A stretch of 64,000 nucleotides of DNA from Gorsachius magnificus (GCA_034008185.1 CM067081.1:151620258-151684257); one strand, 5' to 3'. Shown: positions 24,582 through 38,300, numbered from the stretch's first letter. The notes: generated from the letters alone by a model not told the origin. Numbers and translations: made by a program.

Positions 24582-27500
24582 GTACGCAGCGTGCATCACC
24601 TCCGCTTGTAGTGATTCCTAGCGATGTGTATTTGCCTTGTATGAGCACGCATTATCCGTGCTCCTCTCTGCTTATAGAGGAGATGCGATCTCTGCAGGTT
24701 GGCATTGAAGTCTCAGCGCCTGCTGCACATAGAACAACTTATGACTCTTAAGCTGAAATCTGTTGTCCTCAGTGATGATGCATGGGTTGACAACCGGGCT
24801 GAATTTGGATCTGTGGAAGGGCTGTGCAGTTGCAATCAAAAACCTAGCGAGGTGTTTAATTCTGTCACTCATTGTCACTCTGAACAGGAGGATTGCTGTT
24901 TTGTCATAACACGTGGGGGTTTTTTTGGTGGGAGACAGGAGTGTGGATGGATGTCTAGTCGGTTGAGGAAAGTAGGTTTATGCTGATGCATTTGGAGTGC
25001 TGGCTGGCCTGAATCGCTCTCCTCATTTAGGATTTCAGCAGCCTTATTGTCAAGCCTTATTGTGGCTGTCTTTTAGTCACATCAGAAGCCACATCTTGAC
25101 TTTGGCCACTTAGTGTCAAAATGCCTTTAATGTTCCCGATTCCCAGGAACTAGTTAGAGTTCTTTTATTCTGTAAAATCAAATCTCTCACTTTGAACAGC
25201 AGAAAAACTTAACAATTCTTACAGCAAAGAACAGGCTGTCAGACATTCCCCACACAGATGAAAGGGAAGGATCTGAATTGGGGCTTTGCTCTTTTTCTGC
25301 AAGAAGCATAAATAGGAAGGCAGTTTTGACCAGGAAAAAGATGAGTCTTGCAGTTAAATTGTGAGTTGATTAGCCTGCCATGCAGATGAACTAGCGTGCT
25401 CCTAGCCACTGTGTAATTAAATTGGGTAAGGTAATTCCTACATTTTGTTATCACATGATTCATGTGCCCAGGTATTTGGGTAGCAATAATAATTATCTGG
25501 CATTTCACCGCTTTATTGACTTATTGTTTATGCACTTGTTTTGATGTATTGGGAGTGTCAGAAATTAGCTGCATAATCTGGCAAAGTAAAAAGAAAAAGG
25601 GAGCATGAAAACAAGCTGCTTCCACAACTGTGCTCCTTTCAGTTGGCATTGCTGTAACATCAGGAGTCTCCTATTTCAAGCTATTCTTCTTGGTGTAACC
25701 CGAGATACCTCCATAACCCAGCATGGCAGACAGCAGTCTCCAACAGCAGTGCAATGCACTGTGTGTGTGCCAGGGGATACAGTCGGTTCCAGCTGTCCTA
25801 AGTCACCACAATCATTAGCGGTAACTTGAGAACTGCTCAGCTGGAAGCAAGGCACTTGCAGCTTTAGGCCAGATCACACTCTACACAAGTAACTGCTGGA
25901 AAGTCATTGCAAATCCAAGCATAGCCCCTAGAAAGGGGAAATGGAGGACTTTCTGTGGAGGCCCCATCCTTGTCCTCCACCCTGTTGGTGAATTATGGGC
26001 TGTCCTCAGAGAGCTGAAGGCCTCAGGGGCTGCGTGGCCAGAGAGCTGAGCTGCTGAGCCTCTGGAGAGTGTCCTGCCTGGGTGCCCTCAGAAAAGGGAG
26101 CTTCTGTAGAGCTTCAAAGTGGCAAATAATGCTGCAACATTATGGTAAGAGTGTAACAAAGCTGGGTGCTAGAGCTGGTAGGATAAGGTGATTTTCATTA
26201 AAACTGAGCCAGTTTCACTCATTGGATTCATAACCACATCCTCACAAGCACCAAGTGGTGCATGTCCAAGCTGCCTGGTAGGATTTCTTGTGATGAAATG
26301 TAGGACAAGAGGCATGGGATGTCAGGTCCTCCTCGTGTCTCCTGGGCTCCTGACCTGGGCATTTTGTATCTTCAGTCTTGGTATTGACCTTCCTGCTGTG
26401 GTCTCTTAATGGCTTGAATGGTTTAGTTTCAGGGTAAGTTGTTTTTTGTTCTCCCAGTCTGGACTCCTAGGACTCTGCATACAGATGTGCTGGGATCTAG
26501 AAGCCATTAAGGAGAAGTAAGGGAGAAAGATGATGGCTGTTGCAGCAGAGACAAATAAGGATCTATGTACCAGCCACACATGTGGAATAGTGTTTTTAAG
26601 ATACCATGCTTCATTAAGTGTATGACAAGAACACTTATGCAGTGTAATGCAAAACCGAAATTTGCATAATCTTCTTCATTGTTTTAACAGTTTTTCCTTT
26701 CAGGTATATTTTAGATAATCCACGTGTTGTTAAAGGACGGTCGGTTTTGGATCTTGGAAGTGGATGTGGAGCAACAGCAATAGCTGCTGTGATGAGCGGT
26801 GCAGCGCAAGTCCTTGCTAATGACATCGACCCTAGTAAGGCCTTTTTTTTTTCCGTTTCTGTGTAAAGATATTTATTAATTTTTAAAGCACACTTAACAC
26901 AGGCTTTTCTTTGCACCATTTGGGAGAAATTCAGGTTCCAAGCAGAGTCCTAAGAATGCTAAAAATTTGAATGGATTTTGCCAGTATTAAAAGCAGGGTT
27001 GTACCAGCCGCTCTTGCACTGAGTGTATCGCCGTAGTGTCTCCATAGATCCTTAGAATGAACCAAGAGCAAAGATTCTATCAAGTGTTACCAATACACCC
27101 ATCACGGCTGGTTTGGAAAAGAAGTCCAAGTGCAGGCAGCAAGTTGGCTTCTCTGTAGGACCACAGCATTTTCCTGCACTTTCATATGTTAGGGCCTAGA
27201 ATTTGCCTTTTCCCCCAGAATTTGTTTCACCGTAATTGAATTATGAATTCAGTTTATTCATAATTGAATTACTCACTGGTTAGGGAGGAAGTATATCCAC
27301 AGATTAAGACAGTTGGATATTCTGGTTTGATTCTGTGATTGGTTTCCATTGGTATCCATTCCAGGAATAGTTCTTTCCTGTGTTATGCTGCAATAAGGAT
27401 AAAATTCCATCACTCTATGCCAGATTTTGACCCATAATGGAAACTGTGAAATTCTCTAGATAGGATAAACAAAAATATTTGAGATGAAATTGAAAGACAT

Positions 27501-27940
27501 GTCATGGAAACTTGTAAGGGGGCTGAAGACCGAATTCGAAACCGTAACTTCCATTTTACCTTGACTTTTGTTCAGTTGCAGGAATGGCAATGGTCTTGAA
27601 CTGTGAACTGAACCACTTGAATCCCTTCCCCATCACCATTAAGAACATCATTAATTCAGAGGCTGGCAACTGGGACCTCATTGTACTAGGAGATATGTTT
27701 TATGATGAACAACTTGCCGATGGTCTGCATCACTGGCTGAGGAAACACATCAGGATCCAGCAAACGGAAGTGCTGATTGGTGACCCTGGCAGGCATCAGT
27801 TCTTACGCCACAGCATTCGCAGTCAGCTGCACAAAGTTATAGAATATTCACTTCCCGAGTATACTAGACAAGAAAACAATGGATTAACATCAAGTATTGT
27901 CTGGAGTTACCAGCCCTCAAATAGCTTAGAAAGCTGTTGA
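24262..27940 (+). CDS. ETFBKMT: ETF beta subunit lysine methyltransferase (METTL20)
   Basis: Three coding exons join in frame: 24262-24581, 26704-26834 and 27576-27940 (816 nt, 271 residues; the human protein is about 262). This is a class I, S-adenosylmethionine-dependent seven-beta-strand methyltransferase of the METTL20/21 group. In mammals it trimethylates lysines of the electron-transfer flavoprotein beta subunit in the mitochondrial matrix and so tunes electron transfer from acyl-CoA dehydrogenases. Visible signs: an Arg-rich, acid-poor N-terminus (residues 1-44) fitting a mitochondrial presequence; the WAIYWPGGQALSR segment (95-107); SAM-binding motif I DLGSGCG (123-129); NDIDP (146-150); and the family DMFY motif (190-193), expected at the active site. 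The ATG at 24262 is the one giving this presequence. Nothing appears broken. Identification by reading is secure. Confidence 0.96.
24582..26703 (+). other. ETFBKMT: ETFBKMT intron between coding exons 1 and 2
   Basis: A 2122-bp GT-AG intron. I see no further exon or recognisable repeat in it. Confidence 0.9.
26704..26834 (+). CDS. ETFBKMT: ETFBKMT coding exon 2
   Basis: It encodes residues 107-150 and the first base of Ile151, including SAM-binding motif I (DLGSGCG) and the NDIDP segment after it. The acceptor is TTTCAG before 26704 and the donor is GTAAGG from 26835. Confidence 0.96.
26835..27575 (+). other. ETFBKMT: ETFBKMT intron between coding exons 2 and 3
   Basis: A 741-bp GT-AG intron. 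It is AT-rich and no repeat was recognised. Confidence 0.9.
27576..27940 (+). CDS. ETFBKMT: ETFBKMT coding exon 3 (terminal)
   Basis: It encodes residues 151-271 and the TGA stop. It holds the DMFY motif of the lysine methyltransferase family (residues 190-193) and the LIGDPGR segment. The acceptor is GTTCAG before 27576. The reading is continuous and highly similar to the mammalian C-terminus as I remember it. Confidence 0.96.
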
Positions 27941-28467
27941 AGCTGGCTTTCTAATGAATTTTGTCTCACTTGGTTGGCTTTTTTTCCAAAGTATGTAAAA
28001 TGAAAATGGGAACTAAACATGGAACATACCTATTGATGCCAAGCAGATTACTGTACCTTCACTGTACTGATTTCAGTCATACTCGCTGAGGCTTTCGCTC
28101 CATTTGAGGTAAAAGTGACATGCAAACTGTATTCAAAGGGGCCTGTGCTGAAGTGCAAATCCAAAGACAAGTTACATGTAAGAGTTTGCATGCTTGATGT
28201 TTTTCATGTGTATTCAACATCTTGCTCTCTGATGCTATTGTGAAATGTTTGGGATGTCCAGCATACTGCTGCGGGGAGAAGGCAGTGGCTGAAAGATTAC
28301 TCCACTGACTTTTGCAGCTTATTTACAGAGATTATTGCTTTCCTTCATAAAACTCTCTGCTAGATTATTAGCTCACACTATGCTCAACTTAAAGTGCCTT
28401 GCTCTTTTTCTGGGTTTCTCTTCTGAATGTCAAAGTAACTCATTTGAATCTCCCCCTTCCCCTCTAT

Positions 28468-28473
28468 AATAAA
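28468..28473 (+). terminator. ETFBKMT: Candidate ETFBKMT polyadenylation signal
   Basis: A canonical AATAAA lies about 530 bp after the stop codon. Further AATAAA copies lie near 28734-28750, so more than one 3' end is possible. Confidence 0.45.
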
Positions 28474-29861
28474 AACTTACTCTTCCTTGAAGCTGCCAGA
28501 GTGATTCTTTAGGAGTTACACACAAATCTGAACTATACTTCTTGAACTCCAGCCAGTGGAAGGTGACTAAATAGTAGTAGCTATAGGGTAACTGTATCCC
28601 TGAGAGAGTAGCATAAAGTGATCTACATTACCTTTTTTTTACCCCTGCAAAGTTAGGGAATCTAGCATCAGGGGAAGCTGGTGAGGGATGAAGAAATCTT
28701 TCCTTCTGTGGTGTTTCTTAACAGAAGGTAACTAAATAAAAACAGGGAATAAAAGTTAAATCTAATTATTTTTCTCTTCTCTTGAGGAGATGCTGGACAA
28801 CAAGCTCCAGAATCATTCTCAGCTACATCTGTCAAGGAAGAACCCTCTGCAGGTTAAAATAAAAAAAAAAAAATTGATCCACAAGTAGGAAGCTGTAAAT
28901 GCAGCCATTTGGAGAAGAAACCAATGGTTTCAGAGCAGTCTTGAAAGAAAGAACTGTCACCTCCAGCACTGAACTGTTGAACAAGCAGTGATGGGGAACT
29001 AGTGACTGCAGAATAGAACAAAATGCACCTACAACCATTCAAATACCACGTGATGTTGTGGAAGCTTATAAGTGTGAAAGAGTATGTGGTACTCACTCAG
29101 AAAACCATGGTGTTTATGAAGTAGGATGTTTAGGAGCACACTCAGATGTACATGGTCATAAAATATAATTTAGTAAGTTCTCAGAATTATCCAAATGGAA
29201 GATTTACAAGAGCAATATGTAAATATTCTGCAGTGCTCACCCAACAATTTACAACAATAACAATATCCAAACAATACAGCATATGAAGCAGTAAGTGCAT
29301 ACATGATGTTCTTCTCCCACTTCACCCAGTGCTTATAAACATTTGTTGAAAATTACTGATTTAACTTGAATCAAAAAATATTCCAGTAGCATTATGCTAG
29401 CAATAAACACACAAGAGAGCAGACTCAAGCTCTGACAGTAAAGGTTTTACAATGACTTACATTTAATGAAAGTTTAATAACTTTCAAACCTAAAAATACA
29501 GTGTTGATTCAGTGCAGTGTTGTACATATTTTTAGGCACAGGGTGAGGATATACCACGAGGTTACACATTTAAAAGAGGCTATAGGAGAAGACAGCAAAT
29601 CTACATGCATGTTTAAGGACACAGTATACACTTCATTTGCCTTCAACATAACAAATCTAAGGTTACATTAGCAAGGGGGAAAAGGACAACTTTGATGGTG
29701 AGGTTAGCAGCAGCACTGTCCCACAGACACTATTTTTTTTTAAGTGTCCTTTGCTATTACATATTTTAGTGGTCTTCATTTATAATTTTCTTTCTGGATG
29801 CAGCACTTGAGAGTCTGGTGACCATCACCACGCTATGTTATAGTTCCATGTCTTACAGTAA

Positions 29862-30236
29862 CAGACTGAGGGAACTGGGTTTGTTCAGCTTGGAGAAGGC
29901 TTCAAAGGACCCATGAGCAGCCCACTCTCACCTATGAGGAGGTTGTCAGGATGAGAGCCAGGCTCTTCCAGTGAGAAAGGGTGTAAGCTGGAACAAAATA
30001 GGGTCAAACAAGATAGAAGGAAAACTTTTTTCCACCATGAATACAGTCAAGCAGTGGAGCGAGTTGCCTTAAAAAGTTGTGAAAGCTCTTCAGTCTTCAG
30101 TTTTTCAAGACTTGGCTGGATAAAGCCCTGACTAAACTGGTCTGAGCTCTGAGCTGGCCCTGCTTTGGGTAGGAGGTTGGACCAGAAACCTCCCGAAGCC
30201 CCTTCCCACTTGAGTTAGCTTACAATTCTACTTATT
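29862..30236 (+). repeat. Old CR1 LINE 3' fragment (sense)
   Basis: A diverged CR1 copy starts at GACTGAGGGAACTGGGTTTG (the sense GAGGGAACTGGGGCTGTTTAGCCTGG-type box). It passes through the AGGAAAACTTTTTTCCACC and TGGAGCGAGTTGCC boxes and ends after GGAGGTTGGACCAGAAACC and CCCTTCCCACTTGAGTTA. Divergence is greater than in the copy at 19.8 kb, so it belongs to an older subfamily. Confidence 0.85.
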
Positions 30237-31360
30237 CTTTTTGTGGCGCCCTTCCTGAAACCAGGGCTGGCAGCCTGGTTTACTTATGCTTTACTTACTT
30301 GACATTACTGAGCATGTCATTACTGCTGCCTAATCAGCTAGATGGATCAACATGAAAAATAGCACAAACCAAATTTATTGCCAACTCACGTCCAAGAGTT
30401 CTAAGGAATGATGGGCCCTGATTGATACCAGGGATTCCACAGGGCAAAACAATGAAACTATTCTTTGGCCAAAAAAAAAGAGAATAAAACATGGTAAATT
30501 AAGTTCTTACGCCTCTATCTGGTCCAAGGATTTGCTGCAATTACAGCCTTCATGTGCTAGTTGCTAATGTAGCAAAACCAGCTTCTCCTGGTCACAGGAA
30601 CAGTTTGTACCAGTGCAGTTATACCTATAGGTATCATAGGAACACATTCATCACTGGGCTGAGCCATGGTACTCCATGCAACAAGAGTCAGGGATTTAGG
30701 CACCAGCGTTTTAAAATTATGCTTTCAGTTACGTTTGAACAAGTTTTCTAAATGGACTTGCTCTTCCATAAACCATATAATCAACAGAAGAACAGAGAAT
30801 ATTGTCAGGTATCATAATATCCTTTAATACTGCTGGATGCAACATACATTATGTTACTATCTTCCGTGCAATTTGACCTGAACTTTAAGTAGATTAGTAG
30901 AAGACCAGCTTATTTCTGCAACACTTAAAATGAGTGTGACTATGACAAGTGTTAAATTATAAAGTAAACTTATTCCTTACGGTTGCTTAAACTCATAGGT
31001 TTTTAAGTGTCATCAGATCCCTGTAAGACCACCCTAGTTAAATCCTGCTACTTTCAGATGCAGAGTATCAACCTAATGTGCTACCTGCCCTGTATCATGC
31101 TAAAATTGCTAAAATTTAAAAGAGTTTAATATAGAAATCATAGAAGTCTTACTAGATGCTATGCTGTTTCAAGAAAGCCAATGAACATGACTTATAATTC
31201 TGATGAGACCACAGCTCCATCAGGTAATAAATTAATTCTACACTTTTGATTACTTTTTTCTTTAGTATGACTACAATTTAAACAACATATAAAGAATTAT
31301 TATTTTCAGGTTCTGGAGGCCACTGGAGCTACAATAAACTGCATACAGCAGAACACATAT

Positions 31361-31422
31361 TCTGCTGAACTCTACCATCCTGAGATTCATGTCTGCTGAA
31401 CTCTACCATCCTGAGATTCATG
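31361..31422. repeat. Perfect 31-bp tandem duplication
   Basis: The unit beginning TCTGCTGAACTCTACCATCC occupies 31361-31391 and recurs without mismatch at 31392-31422. Perfect identity implies a recent duplication, or an assembly artefact. It lies about 0.9 kb beyond the AMN1 stop codon. Confidence 0.97.
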
Positions 31423-31561
31423 TACTCAGACACTAAATTTGGTCCTATTTCACTCACAGCTCTGCTTATAAGAACCAATGTTTTGTTCCCTAAAAGGATT
31501 TTCATGCAGGAACATGGGCAAAAGCCAGAGCAAATAAATATTTGCCCATATACAAGATTAT

Positions 31562-31567
31562 TTTATT
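31562..31567 (-). terminator. AMN1: Candidate AMN1 polyadenylation signal
   Basis: An AATAAA on the - strand, about 750 bp after the AMN1 stop, is the nearest canonical signal I found downstream. It is not confirmed by any other feature. Confidence 0.3.
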
Positions 31568-32312
31568 GGTCATAGCTACTACTCTGAAATTTGCTAAGTC
31601 ACCACAAGAATTTCAAAGCAAGTTTACATGTTTACAGGCTGTACTTTTGGACGTATAAAAATCAAGCAAGTATTTGGTGGTAAATAAACCCAGAAACCTG
31701 TAGCATCAGCAACACCAAAAGAAAGGTACCTACAGTTTTCTTCCAGACCCAGCAAAAGTACACGGTGAAAGGCGACTCATTGTTACTACTAAAAGTACAT
31801 TTGCATTGCTGTTAACGCCACCTCCATTCACCAGTTCTGTCTGTTGACTTTTGTCAGATTAAAGTCCCAACTTTACAGACACTTCTGCGTAAGTGCTAAT
31901 ACTATGTTTGGGCTTGGTACTTCAAGTTGCAACTATTCTCTCAGACTTCAACGTCAGAACAGAGACTTACTTAAATTGGGTTTGTGTATGTAGCCAAGAT
32001 GCTAAAAGATGGTAAGTAGTAGCCAAATCTGATACTTCAAGGAGGCCGAGCAGTGTAATATTAGTTATAGTTTAACTTTCCTCTTACTGAAGTATGATCA
32101 GCGACGCAAAGACAGACAGGGCTTGAAGTAGAGACAATGGGGAAGCCCAGACTCACAGGCAAGGACTGGAATGGCGATGGAGACCTCTAGTGGGAACAAG
32201 GAGGGAAGCAATCTGGTGGTACAAGAGTCACCAGCTGCTTCTCCAAGGTGCTTGTTTTCTGAAAGAGCTCTCCGATCTGTAAACTTTCCACTCATATGTA
32301 CACGATAAATAA

Positions 32313-32386
32313 TCAATAAACAGTCCATGTTACTTGCTTGATTTTGTTTGATATGACTAGCTGCTCTAAAACATCTCGGGAACGAT
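32313..32386 (-). CDS. AMN1: AMN1 coding exon 7 (terminal)
   Basis: It encodes residues 243-266, ending QVTWTVY then TGA. The acceptor is TTTTTTTGCAG before 32386 on the - strand. It completes a codon split 1+2 with exon 6 (Asp243). Confidence 0.94.
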
Positions 32387-35300
32387 CTGCAAAAAAACCC
32401 AAGGAATTTCTTGTTACTCATTCAGAATACTTACAGGTGGTGTTTAGAAATTTGGTAAACAGTAAAAGAATTCATTTGTATATCTGCATTTATTCTCATC
32501 TTGCTATTACAATATCACACTTCAGCTATACTTGTAGTAATTCAAAACCACTCCGTTCTCTCTCCAATCACATAACTGTAAAGCATCACCAACCAACTGA
32601 ACTTAAAAATCGCAAGATAGATCATAACCTCTAAGTTTGGGTTTTTTTCAGGCTCACCAGTCCTACTCCATTCCACTGTTTCTTCAATGGATGCTGTTTC
32701 ATACTTTGGAATAGAGGAGGGGTTTAATATGCTAACGTATTTTTCTGAAATCTTATCAACTTTGGCTCTTTATTAGCATGCTGGGGGGGGGGGGGGGGGG
32801 AAGGAAAAAAAAAATCCAAACTCCAAAACAACAAAAAATCCTTCTCTGAAGGTTGCCATGTTTCCAAGCAAAACTCTCTCCTTGCTTTGAAAAATCTCAG
32901 TGTATGATTATTATTTTATTTATTAAGTTATTATTTGTTTGGGATTATTTACAAAGTATAGTGTGCTTTTCCGGAGAGCAGGAAGATATTATCAGGAAGT
33001 AATTGCTCTTCTTACTCCCTGCACGATTTGACCTACCTGTCACCAGTGGGCATCCATGGAACAGAAAGATGTGTATCTTTGGACAACAAGTAAGGACCGC
33101 TTCCACAGCAACATCGGTCAGATTCACACAGCGTTCCATGTGGATCTCCTGTTACAAAAATAGTAGTAACAAAATCCTGTCAGAGCACCCGCAGTTTTGG
33201 AGGCAGCGCTTTCCTTTGCCCAGCCATTTTCAGAGACCCTCACCCAGAAGAAATTACGACCTACTACTCCTCTGTGCATTGACCCCATATGTGGTCTTGT
33301 ACAGACCAGGAAAATACTCTCAGGAAAAATAAGAAAGCTTGTCTATGAAGAGTTAAAACTAAAAACATAAACCTGAGTTTTCCCAAAACACATATATCAT
33401 TCAAGACAACTGAGAAAACTCTTAAATGAGATTATATGGTGTTTGAGTCCCATCAGTTTTCCTATGCCACATTCTCTTAGCAATGTGTTGTCCAGGAGAA
33501 CAGAACCCAAACCGAATTCTCTGGTTTTGTAACAGGCAGGATTCATGAGTCTCTGCTGAGTCTTCTAGTATCTTATCTATGTGCCTACATAGTGCCTAAA
33601 AGAAGTCTAAGAACTTCTTCCAAGACTAGACTAAAACCTGCTCTCTTCTTCATTTTTTGTGCAGTTATGTAAGTAGTATCCATTGTATGTGCTAGAGAAA
33701 GAATAAATTCAGAATACATCAACAGATTATTACCAACTTTTTTCCTCCCCTCTAAACTGCCTTACATATCAATAAATATATCATACATGAAGAAATGCAG
33801 AAAAGAGACTACCAAATCTAATGAAAATAGGATTTGGGAAAATATCCTTCGGGGATCCTAGCGTAAAAATAAAAAAAACCATTGTTTTATTGTGAAAGGG
33901 TGGCTTTCCAAATTATAAACTGCAAGGATCTTTAAAGAACACAGAAATGAAAGGGACCTTTTGTAATACATGCAACTTCGTACAGAATGATGACACAGAA
34001 AACAAGAACTGTATTCACAGAAGCGAGATACAAATAAAGCTAATATATGTATAGGCTTTAGTTCTTTTTAATAAATGAGTGAAATGTAGGATCTGAATGC
34101 CTCTGAATGAAGTAAAAAGACTTGTAAATCTGCCTGCTAGTTGTTTGAGAATCTTAAGACCCTATTTTTTTCGCTGTGTACCTGACATTAGATCACAGTC
34201 TACAAATTTACACTTTGATGACATGAAAGAGGTATGAGGACTGTGACACAGACAAGGAAAAAGAGTTACACTGAAGAAAAGATTGTAGCAAATAATTCCA
34301 TATTCTCTACTAAGTTTTTTTCAAACCAAAAAACCTAAACTGTTCTAGCTTTTTATACTAATAGAACAAAACTTTTGTTTTTAAAATTGTCATTCCACAG
34401 GAAAGCATTGAATTTTGCCTTATTAAAACTGCATAGACTGATGCCCCCCCCAAAAAAACCCCAACCCTACCCAAAAAAATAAATGCAAAAGCACTTAAAT
34501 AGATGGCTTTTAAGAAAGTGGAAACAGGTATTGAGCACAGGAAAACAAACAAGCAAAATCCATACTACTATTCTGTCTGGCATGACTGAAATTTCCCATT
34601 AGTTCTTCTGAAATCAAAGCTCACCCCCTCAACATTACTTTCTCAAACACTTCTAGATGAAGCAGGTCTCACGTAAACTACCTAACTTGTTCTTCCTGAT
34701 CTAGTACAGCTTCCATAGGCATCCATGTGTAGCACACACAAAAGCAAGCCTTAACACTTGCAAAGAAATAGTAACTCCAGTAATGTGACCAGGAAACACC
34801 AAAGGCCACATTTTGTAATCTTGAAATTTTTATTAAAAATAAATGGAAATGCATTTCTATGGTTCGAAGAAAAAGGGCTTACACACAAGAATATAGTTCT
34901 CTGCGAACTATGGACAGTAATAAACCAGAAGAGGGAAGATAATACTGACAGAGTAATTATACCAACATTGCTGGAAAATAGTTCAGAACCCTCTAGGAAA
35001 TTTACAGAACCCCACTTGACTCAATAGCAAAACCAAAACTTTATTACAATAAACTTATGAAAACTTATTACAATATTAGCATTTTAAGACATATGTACTG
35101 TAGACTTTTGGGAGTGACCTAGTCCAAATGACCCAATCCAAATCAGTGATACACACTGCTTTACATTCGTAAGCTGGATATGAGAGGTGTCTTATGAAGA
35201 CTATCTGCATAGTCTCAGGGTGGTTTAGAAAATCTGGAATCAATGTTTTGCTACGGCTGAAGGTGTAACCAGCTAAAAGCCAAAGATATTTTCAAATCAA

Positions 35301-38300
35301 TTCTAGGATCCAAAAAAAAAAAAATCTCTCATTGCTATGGTCTGAAAAATAATAATTTCATCTTGTACCACAAGACTTAGACTAAGAAGATTGTCCAAAC
35401 TAGACAAAATGAGCTGGGAACACACCTCAAAACCAAATGTAGCCGTTTCCTCTCCAAATAAAACAATAACAGTTCTACTTTTTTTCCAGTTTATTAATAC
35501 TATCAGCTGATCCGGATTTGGTATTCTGTTTAGGGTTGGGTTTTTTTATTAAACACTATAAACTAGCAGAACTATGACTTGTTTCCCATCTTAGTTTCTC
35601 AATGAGCATCTTGGATTCAGAACCAGCCTTTATGAAAGCAAAAACACACACACAGGTAAGAAAAACTGTATAGAAAAGCAGAAGATCATTTATGATAAGA
35701 GGTATGTGATGCCTCTTCTCCATCTTTTTATCACTGTCTCAGTGCCTAGGGAACCTTTATGCAAACACAACTTCATTTTCACAGTTGCTTTCATGAGTTA
35801 GAGATTTACCTATGCAGAGGTGCTAACTGATTTCTTAAATCCATGAAGTTATCCACATCACAAATTCCGCCTCAGTGTTCAACAGAATCAAGAAATAACT
35901 CCAAAGAAATTGAGGGAAAAAATTAAGCATTCATTTGCATTTATTATACAGCTCTCTAAAACAACGTGAGTTAAAACAAGCACCCCACATTCAACAGAAG
36001 AAAACTCATTTTCAAAAGACTGAAATTTTCAAAAAGCTGGTCTGGGGCACTGCTATAGAGAGCCAGAAAATATTCAATTCATAACCAAAACCAGGGCAAG
36101 TGTGTACACAAATGCAAAAGTCAGTCAATAAAAGTCATCCCTCAGAAGTAATACTAATAATAATTTTAAAAAAATGCAGGTATTTATTTGTTCATTTCTT
36201 TATTATTAGGTTAAGTAAGTTACCTTTAAATTCCTTGAACATGGTCCACTTACTAGTGCTGTAACACCATCATCCGTTACCTAAAGAGAAAAACCCCCAC
36301 ATTGTTATTAACACAATGGGTTAAATTCTTTCAAACACAGCTATTTGGAGGGGGTGGGGGGGGGTGGGGAATTACATTAATTTCTTCACTCCCTGTAGTC
36401 ATTGAATACACTTAACATTACAATATTTTCTTCACAATTAAGCTTGTAGTGAAAATTATCCAAGTATGTTTTTTTCAGTCTATTAAACGCTGCTGCATTT
36501 TACTGCCATGTGATCCAGCCTGGCTTTCTACTGGGACATTTCCAACAGTGTAACTGCTATTTCTGCAGCTTCCTTGTCTCATTTAACAGTAGGTACTCTG
36601 TTATGCTCAGAACACGGCACCTCTAATTTATAATGTTTAAAGCACTTCTGCTCTACCTAGACTGATTTTTCTCCTGTTTTCAGGACTGCTGGAGATGTCC
36701 CTGAAGGAATTTTCTTGGGTAATCATAGCAGTCTTATCTGCTGTCTTACTTTTTACTTATCTTGAAGCAAACCAGTTACATAAGACATAAATCCCTCAAA
36801 CAAGCAGTCTTACAGCAGTTGTCATACACTTGCACTAAAAGGTTTATGAAAGTGATTGGTTACAGACAGGCAAGAAGCAATGATTACCTACAAGACAGAG
36901 AAAGACAAAAGACATTCCTTTCCTTAGAAAGGCAAGAAAAGCCAATTTATTAATTTGCTTCTGGGAACCAAATTCATTAAACTTCCTCCCCACTTCAAAA
37001 ACTGGATTGGATATCAGATCATTCACACAGTTTTTTTCATAGAGCTTATATTAGATGGCAGGAATAGTAGTCATCAGATATACACAGTAAGGCTCAGCCA
37101 AATCTGCCAGCTACAATCCAGAGACCACAAGCTCCATTTCTAGTCAAAGATTTGGTGATTCCTGTTGCACAAATTGTCTTATTTCCTTCTGGCCCTTTAT
37201 TGCAAGTCACTGTACCAAACTGTAATAGAAAGGGTAAGATTGGTGCAAATGGAGAATGGACAGGAACATCCCAGCATGGAGGCACCTAAAGGCCTATAAG
37301 AATGGCAGGTATCGTCGGTACCTAGCTCAGCAGGTCATCAAAATGACAGCACGTTTAGCTCCTGAAGACACACAGACAAGGACACAAAGGGCAGTAAATG
37401 AATTAATTCTATTAACTCCCATAGGTGGGATATAATGGGGAGAGTAACGACTGCCAGTTTCTGAAGGACATAAAATGGCACATCCAAAACCAGTGCATGG
37501 TCACCAACCTAAGAACAACCCCGTTAAAGTGATGAAGATTTGACAGCCTGTGTCCTTTATGCTCCATGTCATCAAAACAAACCTCAACCAGACTAACTGG
37601 TTGGTGCCTGAACGCTGGAGAGACCATCTGAATGCTACTGTCTTGTGAGTATATGGTTACGACAGCGTAAGAGCATTAAATCAGTTTTGTGTTAAAACAA
37701 AATCCCCTCACTTCCCTCTATGAGCTCACAGTAACCACTGCTATGCTATCATTTCCTACTCTATCAGGTAGCTATGTGCATTGTCTGTAATGCCACAGCT
37801 GCCCATCCTCTTCAAGGCATACACTCCTATATGGGGGATAAACCACCTGCAGCTAGTACCAAGCCACAGATACATCAGCTTCTTGGTACAGACCAGTTGT
37901 CACCAAACGCTGCGTGCATCTCTAGCAAAGGCTTACATAGCCCAGTACCGGCACTTAACTACATTAGCAACCCAACTCTGCTCTATGTGAAAGGTGTCTG
38001 GACAGATAAGACTGCTAATGTGCAACACTCCTGCTTTTGCCAACTCATTTTGCAGAGAACTAAACTGTCCCACACCCTACATAGAAAACTGTTTCAGTTC
38101 GCACAGCCCTTTCAGGCAACATTCTTCGCACAATTATTTGCCATACACCAAGTCAATGAATGTTAAAGAGGAAATGTACTGTTTAATTAGTGCAGAGATT
38201 TGGACTCTTGAGCCTGTGTTTCTACCTGTGAACACTGCTGGGATTCAGAGCACGCTAGAAGTAAAGCAGTGAGTACAGGGTTTATGTATAAAACCTACCT

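Larger units (their letters stand above)
28480..31560. other. Intergenic region between convergent ETFBKMT and AMN1
   Basis: Apart from a CR1 relic (29862-30236) and a 31-bp tandem duplication (31361-31422), I see no gene. An A13 run lies near 28859-28872. Part of the right end may be AMN1 3' UTR, depending on which poly(A) signal is used. Confidence 0.6.
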
